A stretch of DNA of 64,000 nucleotides from Anaerolineaceae bacterium (GTDB lineage: Bacteria > Chloroflexota > Anaerolineae > Aggregatilineales > Phototrophicaceae), in assembly GCA_028818375.1 (NCBI GenBank), contig JAPPOB010000007.1, positions 632,025-696,024 of the forward strand. The letters are read 5' to 3'. The notes beneath the pieces are model-generated. The model was not told where the DNA came from and made no database searches. It was given only the letters and a program-made list of their open reading frames with translations. The translations under genes were made by a program, and so were the position numbers. Each line of letters opens with the position of its first letter. The stretch's first letter is position 1. Shown here one piece after another: positions 26,873 through 35,302 of the stretch.

Positions 26873-28249
26873 ATGAGTACAGACAGGGCTGTCAACGCCG
26901 TCGACGTCATCGCCGCGCATGCCGCGCGACGGCGCTACACAGACCTGGGCGAAAGGACGATCACGCGCGCCCGCCAGGTGCTGCTTGACACGCTCGGCAC
27001 GACCCTGGGCGGCTACCAGACTCGCCTGGGCCGGCTGACGGCGGATTTCGCGGCGTGCCGCTACCCGGGTGAGGCGGCGACGCTGGTGGCCGACGGCCGC
27101 GGCAGCACGCTCGAGGGCGCGGCCTGGGCCAACGGCACCATGAGTAAAATCCTGGGGATGGACGACACGAGTCGCCTCTCGGGCCATGTGGCCTCGGAGC
27201 TGGTGCCGGTCGTGCTGGCGCTGGGCGAGCATCTGCAGCTGAGTGGCCGCCAGTTGATCACGGCGCTGGCGGTCGGCTACGATGTCTTCGACGCCATTCA
27301 GCCGGCTGTGTGGGACTGGCAACGCGAGCGCGGGCTGGACCACAAGAGTCACGTGGGCTCGATGGCCGCCGCGGTGACGGCCGCGGTCGCCATGGGGCTG
27401 GGCCGGGAAGAGATCGGCAACGCCCTGGCGCTGGCGATGGACATGGCCAGCGGCACGGAACAGTACGTCCCGGATGCCGGCTACTGCGACAGCAAGGACC
27501 TGCTGGCCGGCCTCGGCGCGCGCAACGGCATCTTCGCCGCGAGTCTGGCGGCGTCCGGTTTTCGGGGCCCGCCCGGAGCGCTGGACGGTCCCTACGGCTA
27601 TTTCCACGCCTTCGGCCCAGGCTTCGATCCCTCCTTTCTGGAGAACCTGGGGGAACATCAGGGCCTGGCGGAGACGGGTTTCAAGCCGCACGCCGGTTGC
27701 CGTCACGTGCACTCCTGCGTGGACGCGACCCAGGCCCTGCTGAAGCGCAACGGGAGGCTGGACCTGGATGCCATCGTCGTCATCGAGATCGACAGCTACC
27801 CCCTGGCGATCACGCCCGAAAATCGCGTCGATCCGGAGCCGGGGACGGCCGAACTGGCCGGATACAGCCTGCCGGTGACGGTCGCCGTCGTGCTGCAGCG
27901 CGGCAACTGGTACCGGGCTGACATCGAGGCCTGCTGGGACGACCCGCTGACGCGCCGGCTGCGCCGCCTGGTGAAGATCGGGCTGGACGAGCGACTGGTC
28001 GCCGCGGACAGCAATGGCTGCGAAGTGCGGGTCACCATGCATGACGGCGCGCAGTATAGCGGTCGCGTGGAATACGCCCTGGGTGAAGCGGAGAACATGC
28101 TGGACGAGGCGCAGTTTGAAGGCAAGTTTCGCTATCTGGCGGGCGACCTGCTGCCCGACGCGCGGATCGACTCGCTCATTGATGCCTGCGGGCGCCTTGA
28201 GGAACTGGACGACGTCGGCCGGCTGCTGCGGCTGACGTCGGCGCATTGA
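26873..28249 (+). CDS. MmgE/PrpD-family protein, copy 4
   Basis: The 458-residue fourth paralogue carries the longer DAGYCDSKDLLAGLGARNG loop shared with copy 1, so copies 1 and 4 pair in this feature and 2 and 3 pair with each other. Core motifs are intact (LGMDDTSRLSGHVASEL, RERGLDHKSHVGSMAAAV). It has one extra residue in DIEACWDDPLTRRL. It is followed after 25 bp by the enolase-superfamily gene, so the product of the MmgE/PrpD step may feed the next two enzymes. Confidence 0.88.
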   Translation: MSTDRAVNAVDVIAAHAARRRYTDLGERTITRARQVLLDTLGTTLGGYQTRLGRLTADFAACRYPGEAATLVADGRGSTLEGAAWANGTMSKILGMDDTSRLSGHVASELVPVVLALGEHLQLSGRQLITALAVGYDVFDAIQPAVWDWQRERGLDHKSHVGSMAAAVTAAVAMGLGREEIGNALALAMDMASGTEQYVPDAGYCDSKDLLAGLGARNGIFAASLAASGFRGPPGALDGPYGYFHAFGPGFDPSFLENLGEHQGLAETGFKPHAGCRHVHSCVDATQALLKRNGRLDLDAIVVIEIDSYPLAITPENRVDPEPGTAELAGYSLPVTVAVVLQRGNWYRADIEACWDDPLTRRLRRLVKIGLDERLVAADSNGCEVRVTMHDGAQYSGRVEYALGEAENMLDEAQFEGKFRYLAGDLLPDARIDSLIDACGRLEELDDVGRLLRLTSAH

Positions 28250-28274
28250 CCGGAACAGAAGCGGGAGAACGGCC

Positions 28275-29375
28275 ATGAAAATCACCGAAGTACGTTCGAC
28301 CATCGTCCGCATTCCACGCCGCCGCCTGTTGCTCACCTATTACGGTGGGTCGCCGGATACGGCCACAGTCGTGTCGGAGGTGATGACCGACGAGGGCATC
28401 ACCGGCATCGGCCAGACGATCGCGCCAGCGCCCTTTTACGGCGATTCGGTGGAAGTCATCAAGGCGGCCACCGACGCCTACCTGGCGCCCGCCATGGTGG
28501 GCAAGGACCCCTTCGCCATCGAGCAACGCTTCGCCGAGATGCAGGCGCTGAGCGTGAGCGACTACGCCATCACCTCGGTCGAGATGGCCCTGTGGGACCT
28601 CAAGGGCAAGGCGCTGGGCGTGCCGGTCTACGAATTGCTGGGCGGACGCTGCAACGCCGGCGCCCCGCTGCACGCCCTCGCCGACCACGACGACCCCGAG
28701 GCGATGGCCGAGCAGGTCAACCAGAAAGTGGAGCAGGGCTGGACCTGGTTCAAGGCCAAGATCGGTTTTGAAGTGGACCAGGACATCGCCATGTACGCCC
28801 GCATCCGCGAACTGTGCGATGATCGCGCCCGCTTTCAGCTGGACAGCAACACGGGCTACACCCTGGGGCAGGCGGTGCGGGCGCTGCCGGTGATGGAGCA
28901 AATCGGCGGCGTGGGCCTGTTTGAGCAGCCCGTGCGCTATATCGACGAGATGGCCGCGCTGGCCGCTCGTCTTAACACGCCGTTGCAGGCGGACGAAAAC
29001 ACGCTCGGCCCCCGCAGCATATACGAGATCGCGCACGCCGGCGCGGCGCACGTGCTGCACTACAAGCTGGAGAAGTATGGCGGCCTGCTGCCCGGGCACA
29101 AAATGAACGCCGTCGCCGAAGCCGCCGGCCTTGAGATTTCGGTCGCGCCCTATTTCGATATCATGGCCGCCGGCGCCGCCCATCTGGCCGCCTCCACGCG
29201 CATCGCGAAATGGCGCGCCGGCTTTTCGGACATGACCGACACCCTGCTGGCCGAGCCCTACGAGCCGGAGCCGGGGGCGCAGGTGCTGGAGCCGCTGGAA
29301 GCGCCCGGTCTGGGTGTGGCAATCGACCAGGACAAACTGGCATACTGCGCGGCGCATGACGGCAATCTTGGCTAG
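28275..29375 (+). CDS. Mandelate racemase/muconate lactonizing (enolase superfamily) enzyme
   Basis: The 366-residue enzyme has the capping domain followed by the (beta/alpha)7-beta barrel. The catalytic K-x-K is Lys160/Lys162 (FKAKIG); metal ligands are Asp190 (QLDSNTG), Glu217 (LFEQPV) and Asp240 (QADENTLG). The opposite-face base is Lys264 (HYKLEKYGG). This residue set is that of the MLE subgroup, which forms an enolate by abstracting the proton alpha to a carboxylate (cycloisomerase, epimerase or dehydratase). GGGAGAACGGCC precedes the ATG. The substrate is unknown; it sits between MmgE/PrpD and the aldolase. Confidence 0.9.
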   Translation: MKITEVRSTIVRIPRRRLLLTYYGGSPDTATVVSEVMTDEGITGIGQTIAPAPFYGDSVEVIKAATDAYLAPAMVGKDPFAIEQRFAEMQALSVSDYAITSVEMALWDLKGKALGVPVYELLGGRCNAGAPLHALADHDDPEAMAEQVNQKVEQGWTWFKAKIGFEVDQDIAMYARIRELCDDRARFQLDSNTGYTLGQAVRALPVMEQIGGVGLFEQPVRYIDEMAALAARLNTPLQADENTLGPRSIYEIAHAGAAHVLHYKLEKYGGLLPGHKMNAVAEAAGLEISVAPYFDIMAAGAAHLAASTRIAKWRAGFSDMTDTLLAEPYEPEPGAQVLEPLEAPGLGVAIDQDKLAYCAAHDGNLG

Positions 29376-29396
29376 CGACAGGGGCGCAGCGCGACC

Positions 29397-30149
29397 ATGA
29401 GTGACCAGAACCCGGACATGATCACCGAAGATATTCGCAGACCGCCGACGCATCTCATCGAGGGACTGAAGGACATCGGCAGCGCCACCGCCTCCGCCGA
29501 ACTCAGCAAGCTGGGCATCCGTGACGCGCAGATTCGCGGCCCCCTGGCCATGACCCCGGGGGTCTCCGTCGTCGGGCCGGCGCTGACGCTGCAGTGTATG
29601 CCGCGGCGCGAGGACATGATCGACACTGACGAATACGCCAACACGCAACGTCAGTTGCACCGCCACGTGCTGTATCACACGCAACCGGGTGACGTGGTGG
29701 TGGTGGACGCGCGCGGCGACATGGGCAGCGGCGTCTTCGGCGAGATGATGCTGACCTATTTCCAGGGTCGGGGCGGCATTGGCGTGGTGATCGACGGCTG
29801 CATTCGCGATTTCGGCCACGCGCGCACCCTGGATCTGGGCCTGTGGCTGCGCGGCGCCACCCCCAACTTTCACGCGCAGACCAACATCATGCCCTTCGCC
29901 GTGAACCAGCCGATAGCCTGTGGCGACACGCTGGTCATGCCCGGCGACATCATCGTCGCGGACGACGACGGCGCGGTCAACGTGCCCGTCGCCCTGGCCG
30001 AGGAGCTGATCCGGACCGCCGGTGAACATGCCGACTGGGAAGTCTTTTCGCGCATGAGACTGGCCGGGGGCGGCGACCTGCGCAAGTATTATCCGCTGCG
30101 GGAAGACGCCCGCGAGGAATACGAAGCCTGGCGCCGCAGCCAGGAATGA
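29397..30149 (+). CDS. RraA-like / HMG-CHA aldolase family protein
   Basis: The 250-residue protein belongs to the RraA/HMG-aldolase (formerly menaquinone methyltransferase) family. The typical segment VVVDARGDMGSGVFGE, the divalent-metal and oxaloacetate-binding DGCIRDFGHARTL (Arg-Asp) and PGDIIVADDDGAV are all present. True members cleave 4-hydroxy-4-methyl-2-oxoglutarate-like acids to pyruvate. As the last enzyme of the cluster it may release pyruvate from the ring-opened or isomerised acid. Its TGA overlaps the next ATG (ATGA), linking the M23 peptidase gene to the transcript. Confidence 0.86.
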   Translation: MSDQNPDMITEDIRRPPTHLIEGLKDIGSATASAELSKLGIRDAQIRGPLAMTPGVSVVGPALTLQCMPRREDMIDTDEYANTQRQLHRHVLYHTQPGDVVVVDARGDMGSGVFGEMMLTYFQGRGGIGVVIDGCIRDFGHARTLDLGLWLRGATPNFHAQTNIMPFAVNQPIACGDTLVMPGDIIVADDDGAVNVPVALAEELIRTAGEHADWEVFSRMRLAGGGDLRKYYPLREDAREEYEAWRRSQE

Positions 30150-31312
30150 GACGTACGACTATGCGAGGCGGCGCAACGCCCCTGTGGCGTCGCCTGACCG
30201 GCTGGCTGCTGCTGCTCGGCGCCGTCCTGCTCTTCCTGGCGACCGGCGCGCTGGTATTGACCGACCTGCTGCCGGTCGATGACGCGGCGGCGCCGGTTAC
30301 GGCCGAGCCGCCAACGGCGCCGGTTGTGCCTGGCGAGGGCCGGCCCGTCCGGCCCGCCACGACCGTGAATCTTCCCACGCTCAGCCCGGCGCAGCTGGAT
30401 GTCTTCCTGCAGCGCTCCGTCGTTCCCGGCCCGCCCCTGAGGGACGTGCTGCTGGAACGCAACGTTTACGATCCCTTCACCGTCATTCCCGAGCGCCAGC
30501 GCAACGAGGTCATCCAGTACACCATTGAGAAGGGCGATACGGTCATCGGAATCGCCGAGCGCTTCGGCCTGCAACCGAATACCATCGCCTGGTCCAACGA
30601 ACGCTCGATCATCCAGAGTTTGCGTCCGGGCAGGGTGCTGAACATCCCGCCGGTGGATGGCGTGTATCATACGGTCATTGGCGCGCGCAATATCGCCGAG
30701 ATCGCCCGTTCCTACGACGTGGATGACCCCTGGCTGGTCATCGATTCAGAATTCAACCAACTCTTCGGCGCGACGCCGGAGACCGTGCTGCCCAGCGGAA
30801 CGCGCATACTCATCCCCGGAGGCGAGGCGGAACAGATCGCCTGGACGCCGCGCGTCCAGCGCGAGGGTGGCGCCAGCCGCAGCGGCGGCAGCTATGTCTC
30901 CTTCGCAGTCGGCCAACCGGGCAGTTGCGGCCGCGTCCAGAACGCCACCGGCAGCTTCTGGACCAACCCCATGAGCAGCTACACCATCACCCAGGGTTTT
31001 TCGATTTACCACAGCGGCATCGATCTGGCCAGTGTCGTTGGCGCGCCGGTGCGCGCGGCCAATGGCGGCGTGGTCATCTTCTCCGGCTGGAACAGCTATG
31101 GCTACGGCTACACCGTCGTGCTGTCGCACGGGCCCTTCACCACGGTTTACGGGCATCTGAGCCGCATTGACGTGCGCTGCCGCCAACTGGTGAGCGCCGG
31201 CCAGGTGGTCGGCGGCCTGGGCAACAGTGGCAACTCAACCGGCCCGCATCTGCACTTTGAGATCCGCTATCTGGACAGGCCGCAGAACCCGGCGGCCACC
31301 ATCGGCTTCTAG
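30146..31312 (+). CDS. LysM-containing M23 metallopeptidase, membrane-anchored
   Basis: The 388-residue envelope protein has one N-terminal membrane helix (about residues 12-38), a Pro/Ala-rich linker, a LysM module (QYTIEKGDTVIGIAERFG, ending RVLNIPP) with a weaker second repeat ending ILIPGG, and an M23 (LytM) endopeptidase domain. Zinc and catalytic residues are visible: His289 and Asp293 (HSGID), the VYGHLS His, and His368/His370 (PHLHFE). It should cut peptidoglycan cross-links. It starts inside the previous stop (ATGA) and converges on the hydrolase, sharing CTAG. Confidence 0.92.
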   Translation: MRRTTMRGGATPLWRRLTGWLLLLGAVLLFLATGALVLTDLLPVDDAAAPVTAEPPTAPVVPGEGRPVRPATTVNLPTLSPAQLDVFLQRSVVPGPPLRDVLLERNVYDPFTVIPERQRNEVIQYTIEKGDTVIGIAERFGLQPNTIAWSNERSIIQSLRPGRVLNIPPVDGVYHTVIGARNIAEIARSYDVDDPWLVIDSEFNQLFGATPETVLPSGTRILIPGGEAEQIAWTPRVQREGGASRSGGSYVSFAVGQPGSCGRVQNATGSFWTNPMSSYTITQGFSIYHSGIDLASVVGAPVRAANGGVVIFSGWNSYGYGYTVVLSHGPFTTVYGHLSRIDVRCRQLVSAGQVVGGLGNSGNSTGPHLHFEIRYLDRPQNPAATIGF

Positions 31313-32163
31313 CGCAGCGTCGCCAGCCAGACAGTCAGGGCCGACCGCGTCTCGTCCGGATGGCTCAGCGGGAAGAGGTGCCCACAGGCCGGCAGGCTGG
31401 CTAGCGTCGCCGAGGGCAGCAAGGCCCGGGCGCGCCAAAAAGAGTCGGCGGGGAAGGTCTCGCTGTCCGCACCCTGCAGCAGCAGCGTCGGCATTTGCCC
31501 TTCCAGACGCGCCAGCGCGGACCATGGCTCCAGCTCCACCGCGCTGTAGTACCAGGCTTCCCAGTCCCTGCGCCAGCCGAGTTCAAGGCCGGCGCCGTCA
31601 CGGGCGGGGCGCGTCATGTTGCGGGTGTAGGCCCACAGCGCCGCGTCGCTCCAGTCGGCGAAGAGTGGCTTCGGACGCCAGTAGGTGAAGGCGGCCTCCT
31701 GCGAGGCGAAGCGATGTTTGCGCTCCAGCGCGCCCTGTGCCAGCGGCATCTGGTCCAGCTCACCGCGATCGCGCAGACCACGCAGCAATCCCAAACGTTC
31801 TTCGCTCAGGATGGCGGGGTCGAGCAGGCTCAGGGCGCGAAAACGCTGTGGCTCGCGCAGGGCGGCCAGCAGCAGCACAACGGCCCCCATGGAATGGCCC
31901 AACGCGACAGCGCTTTCCAGGCCATGCTGCGCCATACCAGCCAGCAGGTCATCGGCCAGCGATTGCCAACTGCCGGGCGCAATGGGCGGCGGCCCGCTGA
32001 CGGGCCACATGGCGCGCGGCGGCAGGGCCAACAGGCGCCAGTCGCGCGCCAGCGGCGCCAGCAGGGGTTCGTAGCAGCGCGGCGGGAAGCCGTTGGCCGG
32101 CGCCAGCAGCAGGGTCGGGGATGACGCCTGGCCGCCCAGCCGCTCCAGCGGGTACCCGCTCAC
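31309..32163 (-). CDS. Alpha/beta-hydrolase family protein
   Basis: The 284-residue protein has LLLAPANGFPP at the first strand, a GHSMGAVVLLL nucleophile elbow, LLLQGADSETFP around the acid and PACGHLFPLSHPDE around the histidine, so all triad elements are present. The frame stays open far upstream but the extra part is low-complexity; the start used is GTG at 32163, overlapping the methyltransferase TGA (GTGA). It is an esterase, thioesterase or lactonase of unknown substrate. It ends in the same CTAG as the convergent M23 peptidase. Confidence 0.85.
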   Translation of the reverse strand: MSGYPLERLGGQASSPTLLLAPANGFPPRCYEPLLAPLARDWRLLALPPRAMWPVSGPPPIAPGSWQSLADDLLAGMAQHGLESAVALGHSMGAVVLLLAALREPQRFRALSLLDPAILSEERLGLLRGLRDRGELDQMPLAQGALERKHRFASQEAAFTYWRPKPLFADWSDAALWAYTRNMTRPARDGAGLELGWRRDWEAWYYSAVELEPWSALARLEGQMPTLLLQGADSETFPADSFWRARALLPSATLASLPACGHLFPLSHPDETRSALTVWLATLR

Positions 32164-32927
32164 GGCCCCTGCCGCAGGCGCGCGACGACCCGCAGCCGCA
32201 CGTAGTCGGCGACCCAGTGACCGTCGCGCCATTGCGTCGGCCGCAGCTGCCGCTCGCAGGCGTCCAGTACGCGCTCCCGCCCGCCCGCATCGAGCCGCTC
32301 CAGCGCTTCGCCCAAAAACATGGCGTACCAGTTTCGCAGGCCGTCTTCGCCATCCAGGGGCGTGGGCCGCGGGAAGCGTTGCGCCCCCAGCACCTGGAAG
32401 CCCTGCGCTTCCAGCAGGGCGCTGTAGGCTGTCGCTGCCGGAAAGTACCAGGGGAAACGGCCCGGGACATGCTGGCCAACGTCGCCCAGGGCCGCGCAAA
32501 AGGCTTCGTAGAGCCTGCGTACGTTGCCCGCGCCGCCGAACTCGGCGACCAGGCGACCGCCCGGCCGCAACGCGCGGGCCATGCAGGCCGCCGCCCCGTT
32601 GGCATCCGGCATCCAGTGCAGGGCGGCGTTGGAGAAAATGGCGTCGAAGGGCGCGTCGACCTGGAAGTCCTGGCCGTCCGCCTGGATGAAGCGCAACTGT
32701 GGGTAGTTGGCGCGCGCCTGGCGCAGCATGGCCGCGTCGCTGTCCAGCCCTGTGACGCAGGCGCCCGAGTCGGCGATCTGTTGCGTCAGATGTCCCGTGC
32801 CGCAGCCAAGGTCAAGGACGCGTTCGCCGGGTTGCGGCGCCAGCAGGTCGATCAGGCCCTCACCCAGGCGCGAGACGAAGCCGTGGTGCGCCTCGTAGAG
32901 CGCGCTGTCCCAGCGCCGGTCTGTCAC
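32160..32927 (-). CDS. Class I SAM-dependent methyltransferase (trans-aconitate methyltransferase-like)
   Basis: The 255-residue protein has motif I VLDLGCGTGHLTQQIAD, an acidic TGLDSD strand end, IQADGQDF and FDAIFSNAALHWM, the last resembling trans-aconitate and malonyl-ACP methyltransferases. The GTG start (32925-32927) lies inside the left copy of the 59-bp repeat, whose other copy overlaps the map stop 2.3 kb away. Originally the gene therefore followed map with 7 bp between them. It now sits downstream of the restriction-modification island, so its expression may have changed. Methyl acceptor unknown. Confidence 0.86.
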   Translation of the reverse strand: MTDRRWDSALYEAHHGFVSRLGEGLIDLLAPQPGERVLDLGCGTGHLTQQIADSGACVTGLDSDAAMLRQARANYPQLRFIQADGQDFQVDAPFDAIFSNAALHWMPDANGAAACMARALRPGGRLVAEFGGAGNVRRLYEAFCAALGDVGQHVPGRFPWYFPAATAYSALLEAQGFQVLGAQRFPRPTPLDGEDGLRNWYAMFLGEALERLDAGGRERVLDACERQLRPTQWRDGHWVADYVRLRVVARLRQGP

Positions 32928-32971
32928 GACGCTGTCAGATGGCGGTGACCAGTACGGGCGCGCCGCGGGTG
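32913..32971. repeat. 59-bp direct repeat, left copy
   Basis: This matches 35244-35302 at 58 of 59 positions. It contains the last 11 codons and stop of map plus the first codons of the methyltransferase, so map-end sequence is present where no map gene is. The single difference is a synonymous base (GTA for GTG). Confidence 0.93.
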
Positions 32972-33007
32972 TGAGACAGAGTTTGCCAAAGCCTCACTCT
33001 TCGCCCT

Positions 33008-33649
33008 TCAGGTCTCGTCGGCTTGTTCAAATTCCTCCAGCCTGGTCCTCGCTAGGTGTTCAAGACGACGAGCTTGAGCCCAAAGAGTACGACGTATACC
33101 GGGCCTTACACTGCGCTCGCTAATAACCCAGGCGAGATTGGCAATCGTTCGCGCTCGTCGCGCCAACCGGATATCTGGATGTTCGCGCTGTTTGCGCAAT
33201 GTCACTGGCAACACGGAAACGCGAACCGATTTTGGCAAGTCAATTGCTTCGGCGGGTCTGATATCTTTTTCGTTCAACACGACCGAGAAAATCGAGTGTT
33301 GCAAGGCCTTTTGATAAACTGTGTATTCGGCTTGATCCAATGTTTCATTGGCGTCGCTACTCGTCAGGTTCCAAAATGGCCACATCTCAATTTCAGCTAC
33401 TTCGAAAGGATCAAGTACGCTCATTGCAACAGCGTCGGTCCGCTGATTCGTCAAGTGTCGCCGGATGCGCCCTCGTAGTTTCTCCCTTGTTCGGCCAACA
33501 TATATAGGTTCTCCATCATAGTCATAAAACAGATATACTCCGTACTGGCAATCCCCAACGCGTCGACCGTCTCCATAGTCCGTATTCAGCGCGGCCATCA
33601 CGCCGTCGTACAGCACCCTGACTTCATCCGGTTCTCTTCTCGGCATCAT
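33008..33649 (-). CDS. GIY-YIG family nuclease, probable type II restriction endonuclease
   Basis: The 213-residue protein has the GIY-YIG core: YGVYLFYDYDGE (GVY at residues 37-39) and PIYVGRT (YVG at 50-52), then an Arg-rich helix GRIRRHL and a downstream Glu in DQAEYTVYQKAL. Its position next to a C5 methyltransferase suggests a restriction enzyme of the Eco29kI kind. The chosen start is the ATG at 33647-33649, which overlaps the methyltransferase stop (ATGA); an upstream in-frame ATG at 33712 would overlap by 67 bp. The recognition site cannot be read. Confidence 0.8.
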   Translation of the reverse strand: MMPRREPDEVRVLYDGVMAALNTDYGDGRRVGDCQYGVYLFYDYDGEPIYVGRTREKLRGRIRRHLTNQRTDAVAMSVLDPFEVAEIEMWPFWNLTSSDANETLDQAEYTVYQKALQHSIFSVVLNEKDIRPAEAIDLPKSVRVSVLPVTLRKQREHPDIRLARRARTIANLAWVISERSVRPGIRRTLWAQARRLEHLARTRLEEFEQADET

Positions 33650-34659
33650 TGGCGTTGGCGTAGCAGCGGCATCAGGCAATGTATTGCCAACCATTCGATG
33701 ACTGGCACGCACACTGCGTCTCCAAGAGCAAACATCGCCTGAGAAGGCGTAACCGAATCGTAGCGCAAATGCTCGGCGCCCTGAAGCCGCGCATATTCAG
33801 TCAAGTTCATCCAGCGTACGGCAATGTCGCCGCAGCCTGCGCGAACAATCGCTTGTCTTGCCGAGCCACCGCGCGTTGTACGCAGGGTACCAGCGATTTC
33901 GTCCGAGCGTACTTCCCACACTGCTTTACCTCGTCTCGTGCGCCTAAAGGCACCATAATAGCCCGGCCAGAAACGATTCCGATACCGTGAAACACGGTTA
34001 GACTGAACCGGCGACAAGGTTTCCAGGAATCCGTGCAGTCGATCGGGCGGCCACCACTCGCCGTCCCTTTCGGCTATACTGTCCAGTCGAAGGTCCTTGC
34101 GGCTTTTTGGTGGTTCAGGCAATTCGATAGGCCCCTTGTGACCAAACAGAAATACTCTCGCGCGGCTTTGAGGGACAAAAGCGTTGGCGTTAACCACGAT
34201 ATGCGCCGACTGATATCCAAGTTGGCGAATGCCCTCAACAATTGTCTCCCAATCCTTACCATCGTTCGCTGTAAGAAAACCCATAACATTCTCAATCATT
34301 AACGTTCGTGGCGCGCGACCTTTCATATCGTCGAGAATCCGCAGGAAATCTAATACAAGGCCAGACTGCGCACCGTTCAGACCTTTGTACTTCCCGGCTA
34401 GCGACATATCCGTGCATGGAAACGAAGCTGTAACTATGTCGGCATCTGGAATATCGTCACCATGCAGCGCGCGAATGTCACCGACGTGCAACTCCTCTCG
34501 CCCCCAGTTTTCGGAATAAAGCTTGGCTTTGGTTTCGTCGTTGTCGTTGGCAAAGATTGTTTTGATGCCGACGACCTCCAGCCCGGCGCGCATAAGGCCC
34601 ATACCTGCAAAGAACTCTATAGCGCGGAACACGAAGGTTTGCCTTTGATTTCGGAACAT
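33646..34659 (-). CDS. DNA (cytosine-5-)-methyltransferase
   Basis: The 337-residue Dcm/HpaII-type methyltransferase has motif I IEFFAGMGLMRAGLE (residues about 13-27), motif IV ASFPCTDMS with the catalytic Cys82, motif VI IENV, motif VIII QSRARVFLFG and motif X GDAVCVPVIEWL. It should protect host DNA from the adjacent GIY-YIG nuclease. The start used is ATG at 34657-34659, shortly before motif I, overlapping vsr by 43 bp; in-frame ATGs at 34722 and 34764 are less likely. Target sequence unknown. Confidence 0.88.
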   Translation of the reverse strand: MFRNQRQTFVFRAIEFFAGMGLMRAGLEVVGIKTIFANDNDETKAKLYSENWGREELHVGDIRALHGDDIPDADIVTASFPCTDMSLAGKYKGLNGAQSGLVLDFLRILDDMKGRAPRTLMIENVMGFLTANDGKDWETIVEGIRQLGYQSAHIVVNANAFVPQSRARVFLFGHKGPIELPEPPKSRKDLRLDSIAERDGEWWPPDRLHGFLETLSPVQSNRVSRYRNRFWPGYYGAFRRTRRGKAVWEVRSDEIAGTLRTTRGGSARQAIVRAGCGDIAVRWMNLTEYARLQGAEHLRYDSVTPSQAMFALGDAVCVPVIEWLAIHCLMPLLRQRQ

Positions 34660-35135
34660 GAATTCGTTGACAAAAGCCACGCGGACGCCAACATAATTAC
34701 TTGATTCAAGCCTAGTTTCCATTTTCCGGTCAGCGCGCATTCCCAAATTGTCATTACCCGCCATCCCTCCTCAAGAAGCAAACGGCGGTTTATATTGTCG
34801 CGTTCCACATTTCCAGCGACTTTTCGCATCCAATAGTCGGTGTTGGAATTTGGCATCCTGCACCGCGGGCAAGAATGGCCATGCCAAAGACAGCCATTGA
34901 CGAAGATGACAGACCTGTAGCGACGAAACACAAGATCAGGTTTTCCCGGCAAATCCTTGACGTGCAAGCGGTAGCGGAAGCCCAGCGCATGTAAGCCCTT
35001 TCGAATCATGAGCTCGGGCTTGGTGTCTTTGCTCCCGATTTTTGACATTACATCGCTGCGTTTTTCGGGAGAAACGGTATCTGTCAAATAACTCTCCTTA
35101 CCGGCATCACGAGATGTTGCATGGATTATAGTCAT
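34617..35135 (-). CDS. vsr: Very short patch repair (Vsr) mismatch endonuclease
   Basis: The 172-residue protein aligns along the Vsr family: SKIGSKDTKPELMIRKGL, LPGKPDLVF with the catalytic Asp, FVNGCLWHGHSC with the zinc/catalytic histidines, NVERDNINRRLL and GWRVMTIWECAL. Vsr nicks 5' of the T in T:G mismatches that arise when 5-methylcytosine deaminates, which explains its pairing with a C5 methyltransferase. The start ATG has GGAAA upstream. The C-terminus is about 20 residues longer than usual and overlaps the methyltransferase. It is first in the island operon. Confidence 0.9.
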   Translation of the reverse strand: MTIIHATSRDAGKESYLTDTVSPEKRSDVMSKIGSKDTKPELMIRKGLHALGFRYRLHVKDLPGKPDLVFRRYRSVIFVNGCLWHGHSCPRCRMPNSNTDYWMRKVAGNVERDNINRRLLLEEGWRVMTIWECALTGKWKLGLNQVIMLASAWLLSTNSCSEIKGKPSCSAL

Positions 35136-35158
35136 AGATGTTTCCGAAGCACTAATGT

Positions 35159-35186
35159 TTTATACTTTTAGTGGATGTTGTCTCAA
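35159..35186 (-). promoter_or_regulatory. Promoter of the vsr-methyltransferase-nuclease operon
   Basis: On the minus strand TTGAGA (35181-35186), a 16-bp spacer and TATAAA (35159-35164) lie 24 bp upstream of the vsr ATG. It is inside the island, so the RM genes carry their own promoter. Confidence 0.6.
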
Positions 35187-35243
35187 ACCCTCGAATACAG
35201 GGCATCCAGGTCGCCCCCCCGCGCGACTGAAGGCAACATCCCG

Positions 35244-35302
35244 GCGCCGGTCTGTCACGACGCTGTCAGATGGCGGTGACCAGCACGGGCGCGCCGCGGG
35301 TG
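35244..35302. repeat. 59-bp direct repeat, right copy
   Basis: The matching copy of 32913-32971. It contains the real end of map (stop at 35266) and, beyond it, the first five codons of the methyltransferase (GTG ACA GAC CGG CGC), after which the sequence changes to island DNA. Confidence 0.93.

Larger units (their letters stand above)
32972..35243 (-). mobile_element. Restriction-modification island (vsr, C5 methyltransferase, GIY-YIG nuclease)
   Basis: A 2,272-bp insert, richer in A+T than both flanks, lies between the two copies of the 59-bp repeat and splits the map-methyltransferase pair. It carries three same-strand genes and its own promoter. There is no integrase or transposase inside. 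Excision by recombination between the repeats would restore the ancestral junction. Integration mechanism unknown. Confidence 0.78.

Noticed and set aside
22283-28249. Methylcitrate cycle (prp) operon
   Set aside because: MmgE/PrpD proteins are present but prpB, prpC and acnD-type genes are not, so the name prpD was not applied.
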